From positions 46,604,101 through 46,668,100 of the forward strand of contig NC_087063.1 in assembly GCF_963678635.1 (NCBI RefSeq): DNA of 64,000 nt, in the 5' to 3' direction. Each line of letters begins with the position of its first letter. The stretch's first letter is position 1. The DNA comes from Symsagittifera roscoffensis (taxonomy: Eukaryota; Xenacoelomorpha; Acoela; Convolutidae). Both the position numbers and the translations under genes were made by a program. The notes under the pieces were generated by a model. The model ran no database searches, was not told the DNA's origin, and was given only the letters and a program-made list of their open reading frames with translations. Positions 1 through 11,134 of the stretch are shown piece after piece.

Positions 1-129
1 TTCGAACGAGAAAATTTTCCGTTTGACTACTTATGCAACCGGCAACTATGATAGTTTCTGTTTCAAAACAATTGTCGGCTCAATATTTTTCTGCCCATTT
101 TTTGTCGACTTAGTTGCCACATCTTAGAA

Positions 130-870
130 TTTTTTCATTTCATATTGTAGTTGTTTTTTATGTTTTCCTTTACTCCTGCATTTGTAGTTCTACTATCCTT
201 GATTTCGCATATTCTCTTTTTTATTTTTTTTTTGCTTAGAAATTTTTTCGACAAAATGATTTCGGCTTACATTTTATGGGCTTACTAACCTAATTTTGGG
301 TGGTTCGAGGCAATCTTAATTTTAATGCTTTCCTCCGTATCGCACAAAACGTTGAAAATCTCAGACTATAATTGGACCAAGTTAACACCCCCCCCCTCCC
401 CCCAAAGCCGTTTGGGGGGAGGGGGGAGTTGGGGAGGATGTTAACTTAGTTCTAAGTTAGAAATTTTCAGACAATCAGAATCGATCATTTTACATGCAGC
501 GCTTAGCAAATTTAATGCGAATTAAATGCTGGGGTGGAATATCAACTTGGTCTATCTGGGGGCGGGGGGAAGGGGGGGGGGGAGGATGTTAACTTGGCCC
601 TATAACTTATAGTTCAAGGTTTATCATGATAACAATTTTATATTTGCTTGATAATTGTTTTTGAATTTTCATTTAACGCCGTCGAATGCGTTTCTGGGCG
701 CTTTTTCCCGCAAATGGAATATCATTCCAGGCAACTTTAATTGTGCTCTCTTCGAAAGTTTTTCCGTTTTCTTTGGATTTAGTGGCTCTCCTTTCCTTTC
801 CTGTATGCTAGCTTGCAATGCTATTTTTGTGGTATCGCTCCGCTTCGCCTGTGTGTAAAACAAGTTAAGC
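130..870 (+). repeat. Interspersed repeat, copy A (upstream of NUBP1)
   Basis: This segment is related in order and sequence to 8030-8560. Shared stretches include the text around the word tttgtagttctac, the phrase actaacctaa, and the block from aacgccgtc to tttttgtggtatcg. Copy A carries an insertion at 374-599 that copy B lacks. A further fragment of the family (the stretch ending near gggtcaggtgaacaag) lies inside the NUBP1 intron around 6450-6560. The short open frames here are not conserved between copies and look noncoding. Confidence 0.7.
374..599. mobile_element. Short TIR element with C/G tracts, inserted in repeat copy A
   Basis: The ends are inverted repeats: GGACCAAGTTAAC on the left and the complement GGCCAAGTTAAC-type end on the right. 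Flanking 8-mers are ctataatt (366-373) and ctataact (600-607), which match at 7 of 8 positions and look like a target-site duplication. The related repeat at 8030-8560 lacks this block, so it behaves as a filled versus empty site. Just inside the ends are long C or G runs (about 388-435 and 559-583). There is no coding capacity. A second element of the same design is at 49736-49950. Confidence 0.7.
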
Positions 871-1033
871 ATTGAGATAAATTAAGATGCATTTAATAAT
901 TGAGCAAGCAGTTTTAGGCATGATTAATTTTACTGTGATCTACTTATGCAATGGGCAACTTCGTTAGTTATTTTCGTGCTAGCTTTGACTATGTTGAAAA
1001 TTATAGTTATTTTTTAGTTTCTGTCACGTGTAG

Positions 1034-1146
1034 CTGCTCTGCAACAAGACGAGAGTGAAGAGAAAGGGCCATCAGGGGCGAAACTTCCGCCTTCAAGGGC
1101 TAGATCGGCAGCTGCGCCTACACCTACTGGAATGCCCTCAAAATAA
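1034..1146 (+). CDS. Probable last coding exon of a gene starting upstream of the window
   Basis: An AG acceptor preceded by a pyrimidine-containing stretch (ending at 1033) opens a frame that enters in phase (two bases, then 37 codons with the stop) and ends with TAA at 1144-1146. The predicted tail is polar and low in complexity: an acidic stretch (DESEEKGPSG) followed by Ala/Pro/Arg-rich residues ending TPTGMPSK. Local GC and codon use look more coding-like than the surroundings. It lies 271 bases upstream of the NUBP1 start on the same strand. No domain is recognisable, and earlier exons would lie before this window or be disguised in the repeats at 1-1030. This is a splice-model inference from one exon, so treat it as a candidate. 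Confidence 0.42.
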
Positions 1147-1417
1147 CCTCGGCCAGTCTAAATTCAACAGAATATTTTTGCATATGCACTATTTACATAT
1201 CTTCTTTTTAAAGCCAGCTGCATTAAATCATAGATTCAAATCGAATTTGCGCGAAGCCTTTTTTTAAAATTGAGATCAAAGTGATAGGTAGAATTTAAAT
1301 TTCTTTTAGAGAACCGCAGAAGCAGAGCATTTCAACTCTGGTTGGTCTCATTGAAACTGAATTTAAGATTGCATGGCTATGATAGCGAATAACATCAGTT
1401 ACTGATCATTACACGCA

Positions 1418-2181
1418 ATGGATTCGAGTGCGAATAATGAACATGTCAATGACCAAGACGCATCTTTGAGTGCGGAGCCATCAGCTCCAGCGGGTTGCCC
1501 TGGAGTTTCAAGCTCGACCGCTGGAAAATCTACTCCATGCCAAGGTTGTCCAAACCAGAGAGCTTGCTCTTCGGGTCAAGCAGCCAAGGATGTTGAAACT
1601 AGCAACGCGGAAATGAAAGAAAAATTAGCCGATGTCAAGTTTAAAATATTAGTTATGAGTGGCAAAGGCGGTGTTGGTAAAAGTACAATTACAACTGCCC
1701 TTTCGAGGTACTTAGCTTCTGACGGGGAATCACAAGTCGGAGTTGTCGACTTGGATATTTGCGGGCCGTCGTTGGCGACGATGTTTCACGCCGAAGACCA
1801 GTCTGTTCACGAGAGCAACGACAGTTGGTGTCCGGTTGTCGTAGACGAGAATCTTTATCTGATGTCGGTCTGGTTTCTCCTTTCGAGTCCCGACGATGCT
1901 GTTGTTTGGCGTGGTCCTCGAAAGAATGGTCTTATAAAACAGTTTTTGAGTAAAGTTAAATGGGACTATTTGGATTACATGGTAGTAGACACACCTCCAG
2001 GGACGTCGGATGAACATCTTTCGGTGACCCAGTTGTTGCATCAAACAGTCGGAGTGGATGCAGTTGTTTTAGTCACTACGCCTCAAGAAGTGAGTTTGTT
2101 GGATGTTAAGAAGCAGATCACGTTTTGCAGGAAAATGAAGTTGCCGATCATTGGCGTGGTGGAGAATATGGCATATTTTAG
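1418..2181 (+). CDS. NUBP1: NUBP1/Nbp35-type cytosolic Fe-S cluster assembly ATPase, exon 1
   Basis: Exon 1 encodes residues 1-254 plus two bases of codon 255. NUBP1 is a P-loop NTPase that with NUBP2 forms the scaffold for cytosolic and nuclear iron-sulfur cluster assembly. The N-terminal Fe-S ligand set is present as Cys27, Cys41, Cys44 and Cys50 (CX13CX2CX5C), which separates NUBP1 from NUBP2. The deviant Walker A is [10 protein letters not shown] at residues 81-90. The motif [10 protein letters not shown] at 191-200 and the stretch [20 protein letters not shown] are family hallmarks. The ATG at 1418 gives a normal-length N terminus. The reading frame runs past the exon into a stop at 2242, but homology ends at NMAYF. 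There the sequence AG followed by GCAAGT (intron from 2182) is the consensus of a GC-type donor and joins in frame with the exon at 7526. The joined protein is 333 residues, close to the usual 320 or so. Confidence 0.95.
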
Positions 2182-2599
2182 GCAAGTGGTTTCTCATTCA
2201 TGTTCCTATCCAACTCAGCAACTACTAAAAATCAAACAATAATGAATAAAATGCAATTTAGAAAAACCTCAATTTAGACGCGCAGGGGTTATCAGTTCCA
2301 ATTAATGATTAAACTTGTCGAAGCAAGTGTCTTGTAACAGGGACATTGGCTTTTGTCCTTTACACAGCTCTTACTTTGTACAATTCTTATTTCTTACAAA
2401 AGGGAAACTGACGAAAGCTTATGAACAAGAAGTGAAAAACAAAAAAATGATATTTGAACCCACAAACCTAAAATTGAGAAGAAAACTTCCCCCAAATTGT
2501 CAACACCAACAAAACAAAAATAACCCCAAAATCAACCATAGCATCTCAAACCACTTATTAGCAATGAAAGTTTTTTTTCCAAACTTCACATCATTTGAT

Positions 2600-4760
2600 T
2601 GAGCCACGAACGGTTTTCCAGCTAAAAAGTTGTCTAAAAGTTTTTCAACTTATATCAGGCACAAATTGTGTTCAGATTAAGTGGTTTATTAACCAGATTG
2701 ATGCCGTCAGTGAAGTTTTATCTCGTTGATCAACATATTCGAAACTATCAGTGTTCTTTAGAAAAATAAAACTGGTAAGGAGACCCAAATTCTTTTCGAA
2801 CAATTTACTTTCAGGATATACTTAAGGCACTAAGGAGTGTATACATACTCAAGTTAATCAATTTGTTTCCAATGGTTGATGAGAAAAACAACCTTGATGC
2901 AAATAAGCCCTTACAGCCGAACATTCCTCCGGCTCATTTTTGAATTTCTCATCTTGTAACAATCACACTAAAGCAAAAAAGCGTCGTTGAAAAGATCTTT
3001 CTAATTACAAAACAGTGATTATCAGAACAACTTAGAAGCATGCATTTTTCCAGCTAACCAAAAGCAAAATTCTAGCCAAAATTTGATTTGAAGAAAAAAA
3101 AATAAAACTTTGTAAAATTTTATCTATGTTGACTTAGCCACAAACGGTTCTCCGGCCAAAAGACTATCTTGGAGTTTAACAAAAAAGGTATGAGACACAT
3201 AAAATGTTCATTCATTGTAGTTTCATAACTAGAACAATGCTGTCAGGGAAGTTTTATCTCATTGAATGATATGTTCAAGAGTATTAGTATTCACTCAAAA
3301 AAAATTTAATAACCGAGGTTGTTTTATACAGTCTACGAGGAGTTCACATACACAATTTTAGCTTCTTAATCCAATAGATGATGAAAAAACAAAATGGAGG
3401 AAAAAATCCCTGGCCTCCAAACAAAAAAGATCAGCACAACATTCGTGAAAGCTTTTTATATTGGTTAAACGTGGAAAATAAAGAAATCTAGTTAAAATGT
3501 TCAAAAGCTAACCAAAGGCTATATCTTCGCCGAAATTCATTTTTTTTTGAAAATTTTCAATTTTCTTGTCAAACTTCATCATAATTGCTTTAGCCACCTT
3601 TAGTTTAAAGCTAAAAATTATCTGAGATTTTTCGTAAGTGCATTAGACTTAAATGGGGTTCGTTTTTTATAGGGTTGATTATCAGATTAAACCTATCAGT
3701 GAAGTTTAATCTCTTTGAACGACATGTTCGAGAGAATCAGTGTTCACTCCAAAATTGAATAGCGTAAAACGACTCAAAAAATTTACTTATTTCTTTTTAC
3801 TCATTGAGGTTGTTGTATACAGTCTATGAGGAGTTCACATACACAATTTTAGCTTCATAAGTCGAATAGAAGTTGAAATAACAATTGAGTCAAAAAAGCC
3901 CTAACCTTGAAAAAAAGTCGGCTCAACTTCAGTTTTCTCAATTTTTATAAGTTGCATTATGATGAAAACGGAGTTGGAAAGCTTATTTTATTGGTTAACA
4001 CAAGGAAATGAAAAGAATCTACAGTTAAAACGTTTTATAGTTAATCAAAGGCTATATATTCGCCAAAGCTCGATTTTTTTTTTTGAAAAATTTCAATTTG
4101 TCAAACTTCATCATTCTTGCTTTAGCCACCTATTGTTTCAAGCTAAAAATTTATCTGAGACTTTTTAAAGTGTATTAGACATCTATGGGAATTGGTTTTT
4201 AAAGGTTTGATGATCAGATTAAATCCGTCAGTGAAGTTTAATCTCATTGAAAGACATGCTAGAGAGTATACAGTGTTCACTCCAAAATTAAAGATCAAGA
4301 AATGTTTCAAATTTTTTTTCTGAATTTGTATTTTAAGGTTGTTTTATACACCCTATGAAGATTTCGCTTGCACAATTTTAGCTTTATAAACCTAACAGAT
4401 GACGAGAAAATCAAAATTGAGTAAAAAAAGCCATAACATAGAACAAAAAAAATCAGCTCAATTTCAATGTACTCAAATTCTAAAATTCCATTATGATGAT
4501 CAAGGAGTCATTGAAAAGCCCTCATTAGTGCTCAAAAAAGGAAGACAAAAAAAATTCTTACTTGTAATGTAATATAGCTGACCAAAGGCTAACTCTCCGC
4601 CAAAATTCGACTTTTGGAATTCATGGAAAATTTTTATCTGATATCTTTATAAAGTGTAGTGGAGAGAAATGAGGACCTGTTTAACTGCTTTCATGTCCAG
4701 ATTGAATGGATCAATGAAGTTTCATCTCAATAAACTCATGTTGGATTGTATCAAATTTCA
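2600..4760 (+). repeat. Diverged tandem array, about 500-bp units, inside the NUBP1 intron
   Basis: A recurring block (tcagtgaagttttatctc and its neighbours) starts near 2707, 3243, 3696, 4228 and 4711, giving spacings of about 536, 453, 532 and 483 bases. Each unit also contains a gagccac/tagccac phrase followed by a gctaaaa...tctgag phrase. Units are strongly diverged, so the array is old. The rest of the intron from 4760 to 6300 shows nothing I recognise. Confidence 0.7.
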
Positions 4761-6777
4761 TTACAAAATTGAAGCTCGTAAAATGGCCCAAAAAGTTTTT
4801 TTTTAATTTTTTATTTTTTGAGAGTTCACATGAATGTTTTCATCATTATATGTCAAATCGGTGATGAGAAAATCAAAAGTGAGCCGAAATGGCCCCAGAT
4901 CTAAAAATTTGACCTTGGCTCAAATTTGAATTTCTCAAGTTCTAGAAATCGCATTATAGCAAATAAGTGCTTGCTTGAAAGCTCTTTCCAATGAGTAGAC
5001 GTGAAGCTTGTATGATTTTTAAAAAAAATTTAGCGTTGAAAACAATCATAGGCTAAATACTAAACCTGAATTTCATTTTCCCTGCCAAAAAGTGACATCT
5101 CTAGGGCTAAAAACTAAAATTGTGGAAATTAAGTCCAAAAAATTTTTAAATCAAAAAAATGACATCACCATTGTGTTCCTCATTCAAAATAAGGCCTAGA
5201 CGTGATACTATTAGAGGTCACTTTCATTTAGTAACCGTTTTGTCAATTCTTTCGAAGCTGAATCACCTCGATCAAAGTCGGTTTGTCAGAGTAACTACAC
5301 TTTATTGCAGATTTTTCTTTTAGGGTTGGAAAGTTAGCCCTAAAAATTTTTTTGTAGTCAAGTCGATTAATTTAGCTCGAGAAACCACCAAAACTGTTGA
5401 ATTTTCAAAAATTGAATCATTTTGATGAGAAACAAAAATAAACATAGTCCTAAAATTACGATAGACTTATATAGCCCTCGAATTTTAAACTTTTTTCAAC
5501 TCAACAATTGATACAATTTGGAAACTGAATGAGCAGGGCTTTCCAAAAACAAAAGTAAAGCCGCAAACCAGATATCGACCAAAATCTGACATTTGCCTGG
5601 CCCCAAATTTTTATAAACCGTTTTTTCCAGTTTTTGCTTAAAATTGTGTCTTATCGTCAAAAATCGAAGTCCCAAGTCTTTCAGACACCGGGAACTCTTT
5701 TGAGCCGATGCCTATAAAAGAGGGTCAGCACTTACCAAAAAGTGACAAGGCTAGGCTTTCCAAATTAGCGGAGTAAAAAAAATTGCTCTTTTGCTCAGCT
5801 TTATGTTGATGGGTTAGTTTTATAAATAAAGAAAATTTCAATAGTTTCTTGAAATTATAAGAGGTTCAACGTGATATATTTTTTAAGAGTAATTAACGTA
5901 GTGAAGACTCTTATATAGGTCTTGCTGACTTTTTTTGTTTTTTTTTTCAGGAAAAAGTCTTGAAATATTGATGCACTTAGGTATATATGCACTTTTTGAG
6001 TTTAATTGAACTTCATCTGCTGAAATGAAAGTGACGTAAATAGCACTTTCCAAATACGAACGTGCAAATGGCGCAAAAATTTGTGAACGATTTCTGGCTT
6101 CGAAAGTGGAATTTAATTTTTAGATTTCCAGCGGAATAAAAACTTTACCTTTTGATCCAGTTTTCTCAAGTTGGGTTAAAAGGTTATTGTTATCAAAAAA
6201 GCACCCATCATAAATCGTTCTAGAAATTCAAAGAGCTTAAAGGGCATCTTTTTTTTGTAATTGAAAAGTTGAGATTTTTCAATTAAGTCTTCGATTGGCT
6301 ATGTTTTTCCTCCAGAATTCGAAAATTGAAAACTGTGCAAGTTTTGAGGAAATATTTCGTGTTTGGTTTTTTTTTTGTTTTCATTGACTTTTTTGCAACT
6401 GTCTTTTGGATATGCTTTTGTCAGATGGAACTTACGCGAACAAACGTATCGAATATTTTGTGGTGCCGAGCTATTTTTGTGTTGTTTCACTAGTGGTCCG
6501 AAGCTCTGCCTGGCATCTGTGTTCAAAGAAAGGGTCAGGTGAACAAGTTATAAGAAATTTTTTTATTAGATGACGCATGAAATTCTGTTAAATTCTGATA
6601 CTGTTTTTTCTGTTAAATATTTTGTTGAGCAGAGTCATTTAATCGTTCAACGCCTCGATTTAAAGTTTGGCCTGAAGGTAACGCCCATACTCGGGGTATA
6701 CAAACTGAAGTTATTGTCTGTAAAAAAATATAGTCGTTCAATCGTTTATCTTATCATTTATTGACTTAGACGTTACT

Positions 6778-7045
6778 GCGCGGATTTAGGGTTTTCTCTA
6801 GGGGGAAGGGTTCGAGGGAGGAGACTTTAAAAAAATTTAGGTTGATCAAACTTATTTTGCGAGTTTTTCCAAAACTCTCGCTATAAATATCCCTCTTTTC
6901 GCTCCTCCTTCTCAAAGTTAGTATATATTGGCACCGAGGGCGAATTTGAAAACGTTGCCGAGTTGGTCGACCGAAAATGGAAGCCGTTAAATAGTGCTAA
7001 AGAGAGATCCTTTAGGCGTACGACCCCCCTCTCCCTAAATCTATT
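6778..7045 (+). mobile_element. Decayed copy of the hAT-like MITE family
   Basis: The internal order matches the better-preserved copy at 11135-11517: gcggattta at the left, a gttgatcaaactt phrase, cgctcctccttctc followed by aaagttagtatatattgg, a gtcgaccgaaaatgg phrase, and at the right acgacccccctctcc. The terminal CAGGGG is no longer recognisable and no target duplication is visible. It lies within the NUBP1 intron. Confidence 0.6.
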
Positions 7046-7525
7046 ACTAGCTCAGACTTTCCTGGCAATAGAAGCGATTTTAAATAATCCTTAATCCATT
7101 TTTATGTACTTCTCTAATGGTGCAGGTAATTGAGTTCCAAGAAAAATTAACGTTTTTTAATTTTTTTTCTCAGTCACAAAAAAGCAAAGCATGGAGCTGT
7201 GTCTGAAATTTGTACGTTCGCCATAATCGATTGCGTTCGCTTTATATCTCATTGCAAATCTCCTTAAAAAATTTGATTTTTTTCGTTTTTCAAAAATGAT
7301 TCTCGCCTGATTTGTCAAATGTGCTTTTTCGAATCATTTATGTGCTAGATTATGCTAACTCTTTTTTTGAAAAATACGAAAAATTTTGCAGTTTTTACAG
7401 TCGTTTTATAACGACTGAACACCACTGGAATATAATTTGTATCTGCTCAGCTTCGCCTCAGATTCGAAAATACGTTTCTCGAATTCTAATTTTCTAATTT
7501 TGCGTCAACCTTAGTTGCGTTTTAG

Positions 7526-7763
7526 TTGTCCAAACTGCAGCCAGAAGAGTGAGATTTTCCCGGCCACAACTGGTGGAGCCAAAAAGATGTGCGAAGATAT
7601 GGGAGTGGAGTTCCTTGGATCAATTCCTCTGGATCCCACTATTGGCAAGGCTTGTGACACTGGCATGCAAATAGACAGTGCTGCTGGGAACGATACGATT
7701 GCGTTCATCGCTACCGTAGTTCGAAAGGCCGCTCAAGCCAGCGAATCAACCCAATCGATGTGA
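7526..7763 (+). CDS. NUBP1: NUBP1/Nbp35-type ATPase, exon 2 (C-terminal part)
   Basis: The exon begins after the acceptor tttag (7521-7525). Its first base completes codon 255 (Ser), giving MAYFSCPNC across the junction. This supplies the conserved C-terminal CPXC motif (Cys256 and Cys259) that binds the bridging Fe-S cluster between partners. Next come the family segments [18 protein letters not shown] and [16 protein letters not shown], and the frame ends with TGA at 7761-7763. The intron (2182-7525) is 5344 bases long, begins with GC rather than GT, and is full of diverged tandem repeats and a decayed MITE. Both exons are intact, so the gene looks functional. An alternative GT donor a few bases downstream would add residues to the very conserved NMxxFxCP segment and is less likely. 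Confidence 0.93.
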
Positions 7764-8029
7764 TGATTGGGTTGTCCGTAAAACGTTTAACATTTTGACG
7801 CTGAATGGCGATTTTGTTTAACCTTGATTATTTGAGTGTTTATGAGCTTAAATTAGAAGATATATTTGAAAATTTCAAAATTTCACTCAATATATTTTTT
7901 TAATCGATATGCTTTTTTATGCCTTCTAAGCACATTTAGTCTGGTTGCAACGAATACGCCTGGAACGGCAAAGGGTTCAAATCTGACCAGGGCTTGTTTT
8001 TTTTTTCAAACTGGCAATATGCAGTTTTC

Positions 8030-8560
8030 ACTGTAGTTGCTTTTTATGTTTTTATTTACTCGTGCAATTTGTAGTTCTACGAAGCTGCACTTCCTATATA
8101 TATTTTTTGTGCTTAAAAAACTTCGGTATATTTGATTTCGATTTATATATTATGGGTTTACTAACCTAACTTTGGCTCGTTAGAGGGAACCATAGTTTGT
8201 ATGCTTTCCTCCGGATCGCAAAAGCATAAAAATCTCAACATAGAGTTTGTAGTTTAAAGTTTTTCATGTCAAAAGTTTTAATTTCGCTCAATAATTGGTT
8301 TTGAATTTTAATTAAACGCCGTCAAAGTGTTTTTTCTAGTGTGATTTCTTTGAAATTGTTCCGTTTTCTTTGGACTCAAAGGCCCTCTTTTTCTTTGTCT
8401 GTTAGATTGCATTGCTATTTTTGTGGTATCGAAAAAGATGGAAAGATCCACTTTGCCTCTGTGTCGATAATCAAATTCTCATTGATACCGAGTCATTTCT
8501 TTGTTGAATCGCTTTTGGTGCGAAGCTCAGCTTCGCATGTGTTAAAAGAAAGGTCAGGCC
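8030..8560 (+). repeat. Interspersed repeat, copy B (downstream of NUBP1)
   Basis: This is the counterpart of 130-870, in the same orientation about 7.8 kb away and without the 374-599 insertion. Conserved landmarks include tttgtagttctac, actaacctaactttgg, gctttcctccgg and the block from aacgccgtca onward. Together the two copies bracket NUBP1. From about 8600 to 10600 the sequence is made of T-rich, repeat-like fragments (recurring phrases such as tttttgtcggctta and gcaatcgggtactag) with no gene that I can support. Confidence 0.65.
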
Positions 8561-10632
8561 AACGGGTAGTTTTTTTTCGATCGATCACGCTTTAAATTAG
8601 GAAACGTTATCAAAACGGAACATAGACTTTTTTCAGGTAAACAACTTGCTTAACAGAAACTTAATCGTTTAAAGTTAAGACTGAAGTTTACTTCGATGCC
8701 TGGCACTATCAAGGTCTGGTTTTTGAATCGGGCCAGCACTCATTTTTTACACAAGGAAATTTTCTCGTCTTGAGAATTAATTGTTGGTCAATCGTTGCGA
8801 ATCAACCGAATCGAGGTTATGGTTTAGTTTTTTGCAAAACTCATTAAACCTTTGACGTTGTATGACGATATTGTTTATTTGTGGTTATCTGCAACCTTAA
8901 TTTAGGAGATATATTTGCAAATTTTTAAGTTTTACTCCATACGTTTTAACCGATCAGCTTTTTTACCCTTGCCATAAGCACTCTACTAGACTTTTTTTCC
9001 CTAAATAACTTTGTTCACAGGTCTCATTTCTTGGACTCATTCATCTACGGGACCTTTCTGTTGCAGCATACGTTTTTTGAAAATATTAGCAAATTAAATA
9101 TCCGGCAAAATCGAAATTTACTTTTTCTGTTGGTTGTATTTTACCAACTCGATTTGTTAAAATTGCTTTTTTGTTATCGTCTTCATATGTTTCGGCCTAT
9201 TTTTTAATCGACTTAGTGGCATCTTGTTGTTTGATTTGAGGGCAGAATAAGTTTTTGTGTGCATGTTTGTGTTCTGAGGAGAAGACGATTTGAAAGGTTT
9301 TAATTAGCTTAGAACTTTTTTGAATTTTTTTCGGCCTGAAGGTTTTCTGCTCAGGTACTTTCGGCTTCGTTACCGCTGGTTAATTATAAATTCAATTCAA
9401 TCAACCATGTGGACCATCGGGTGTCGAGGCTTTAACTGCTTGAGATGGCAGAGACTTGTGGTCCGGCTGGGACCTGTTTTTTGTAAACTAGAGTTGTACT
9501 TTTTCGGTCTATTGTCCGTCTGTTTATTTTCGTCGGCTTAACGTAGCCCGACTTTTTTTGAAGGTTCAGCTTTTCAGTTTTCTTTCAAGTTATGTAACAC
9601 ACGTGCTTAAGACGACAAAGCCCTGGAGTTGGGTTCCAGTCATAAGCTTTAATTTTTTGCAAACTTCAAAATTTTTGGCTAATTTTGATTATTGTCTGTC
9701 TGTTTATTTTTGTCGGCTAAGTTCCGCAGAAAGGATGTTTCGAAAGTTCAGCTTCTTTCTAGCCTCTGGAAAGGTTCTTGTTAAATTTTTAACTGTTCAG
9801 GTAATTTTGCTCTGGATATTTTGGCCTTTTTTGCAATTTTTTTCTTTTGACAAAAACGGTTTTTGAAGTTTTTTCAAATTAATTTTTTTTGGTTTTTTTT
9901 CGTCTGCTTTAAACCTTAGTCATTTCTTTTTTTTTGTTGCAAGCGGTTCGAATAGGTTTTTAATCGATATCCTTTTTATTCTTGTGATAAGCAAGGGTAG
10001 TGCAATCGGGTACTAGTTTTTTTCAGTAAATAGTTTTGTTCGCAGGACTCATCTCGTGGAATCATTCATCTACATATCTACCGTATGTAACTTCGCGCCA
10101 AGTATGAAATTACTTTTGCGGTTAGCAAGCGTTATCAAATCGGAACACATGCTTTTTTCATAAAACTTGTTTAACTGAATTATTTGATAGCTTGATTTAT
10201 TACCCTTGTGAGAGCAATTATGTTGCAATCGGGTACTAGACTTTTTCCTGTGATGAACTTTATTCAAGGGTTTTATTTACTGACGTTAGTTGGACTACCT
10301 CAAGCCTGGCGTTGATTAGTATCCCAACAGACACGTTGACCAACAGATATATTTCGAGCATGAATACTCTGTCAATTGGAAATATGATTACTATCTTGGT
10401 TACACAATTACTTCGATTTTGCATATCTTTATTTATTTTTGTTTCCTTTAAAAGTTTATCGGCTTTTGAATTTTCGGCCAATTGGACTTCTTGATATGTA
10501 ATTTTTGGTAGATATAATTTTTTTCAAAACTTTTTTGACTTGTCGAATAACTCGCCCTGCTACTTTTTTGTCGGCTAGCGCTCCATGCTGTTTGTGATGT
10601 ATTGCAAATGTGTGAAGATGTGCTTAGCTTGG

Positions 10633-10730
10633 GCGTTTTACCAAACTTGCAGAAAAGACGCGGAATATCAATTTACTACACATAAACTAAGCACATATTC
10701 CGCGTCTTTTCTGCAAGTTTGGTAAAACGC
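10633..10730. repeat. Perfect 36-bp inverted repeat (foldback)
   Basis: Arms at 10633-10668 and 10695-10730 are exact reverse complements over 36 bases, separated by a 26-base loop. A second complementary pair (atgtgcttag near 10618 and ctaagcacat near 10687) overlaps the first, so two alternative hairpins are possible. The identity of the arms suggests a young foldback element or a recent inverted duplication. A phrase resembling a tRNA gene B box (agttcgattcc) follows at about 10760, which may mean it sits in a tRNA-derived SINE; that part is weak. Confidence 0.8.
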
Positions 10731-11134
10731 TCATGTGTTGCAATACGATGGTCGAAAGTTCGATTCCGACAAGGACCTATTTTTTTTGGAAACTGAAAGT
10801 TTTTGGCTTGAAAAAAAGTTGTCGGCCTAGCATCTATCTTCTTAGTTTTTGTCGGCTTAATCTCTACAGCACGGGTTTTTCTGATTAATTAATTTATTTT
10901 CAGCATAGTTTAAAATTGTTTTGATGTATGCCTGTAATAGTGCAGGTATTTTGAATTCGAAAGTTTTGCTTTTTTGTTAACCAAATCAGATAGTGATTTT
11001 AAAACAATTGTGTGTGTTTTCTTTTTGTTTTCCTCGCAGTTGCCAGCAATAAAGAATGCAGCTGCGTCTTAAATTTTCACTCTTGCGCTTTGCCTCTATG
11101 TTTTATTTTGTATTGCGGTCAGACTACTTACAGC

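Noticed and set aside
1730..2044. Minus-strand 104-codon frame in NUBP1
   Set aside because: It is an antisense shadow of the conserved ATPase exon.
10740..10790. tRNA gene, from a B-box-like agttcgattcc
   Set aside because: No matching A box at the proper distance and no cloverleaf can be drawn; at most a decayed SINE head.
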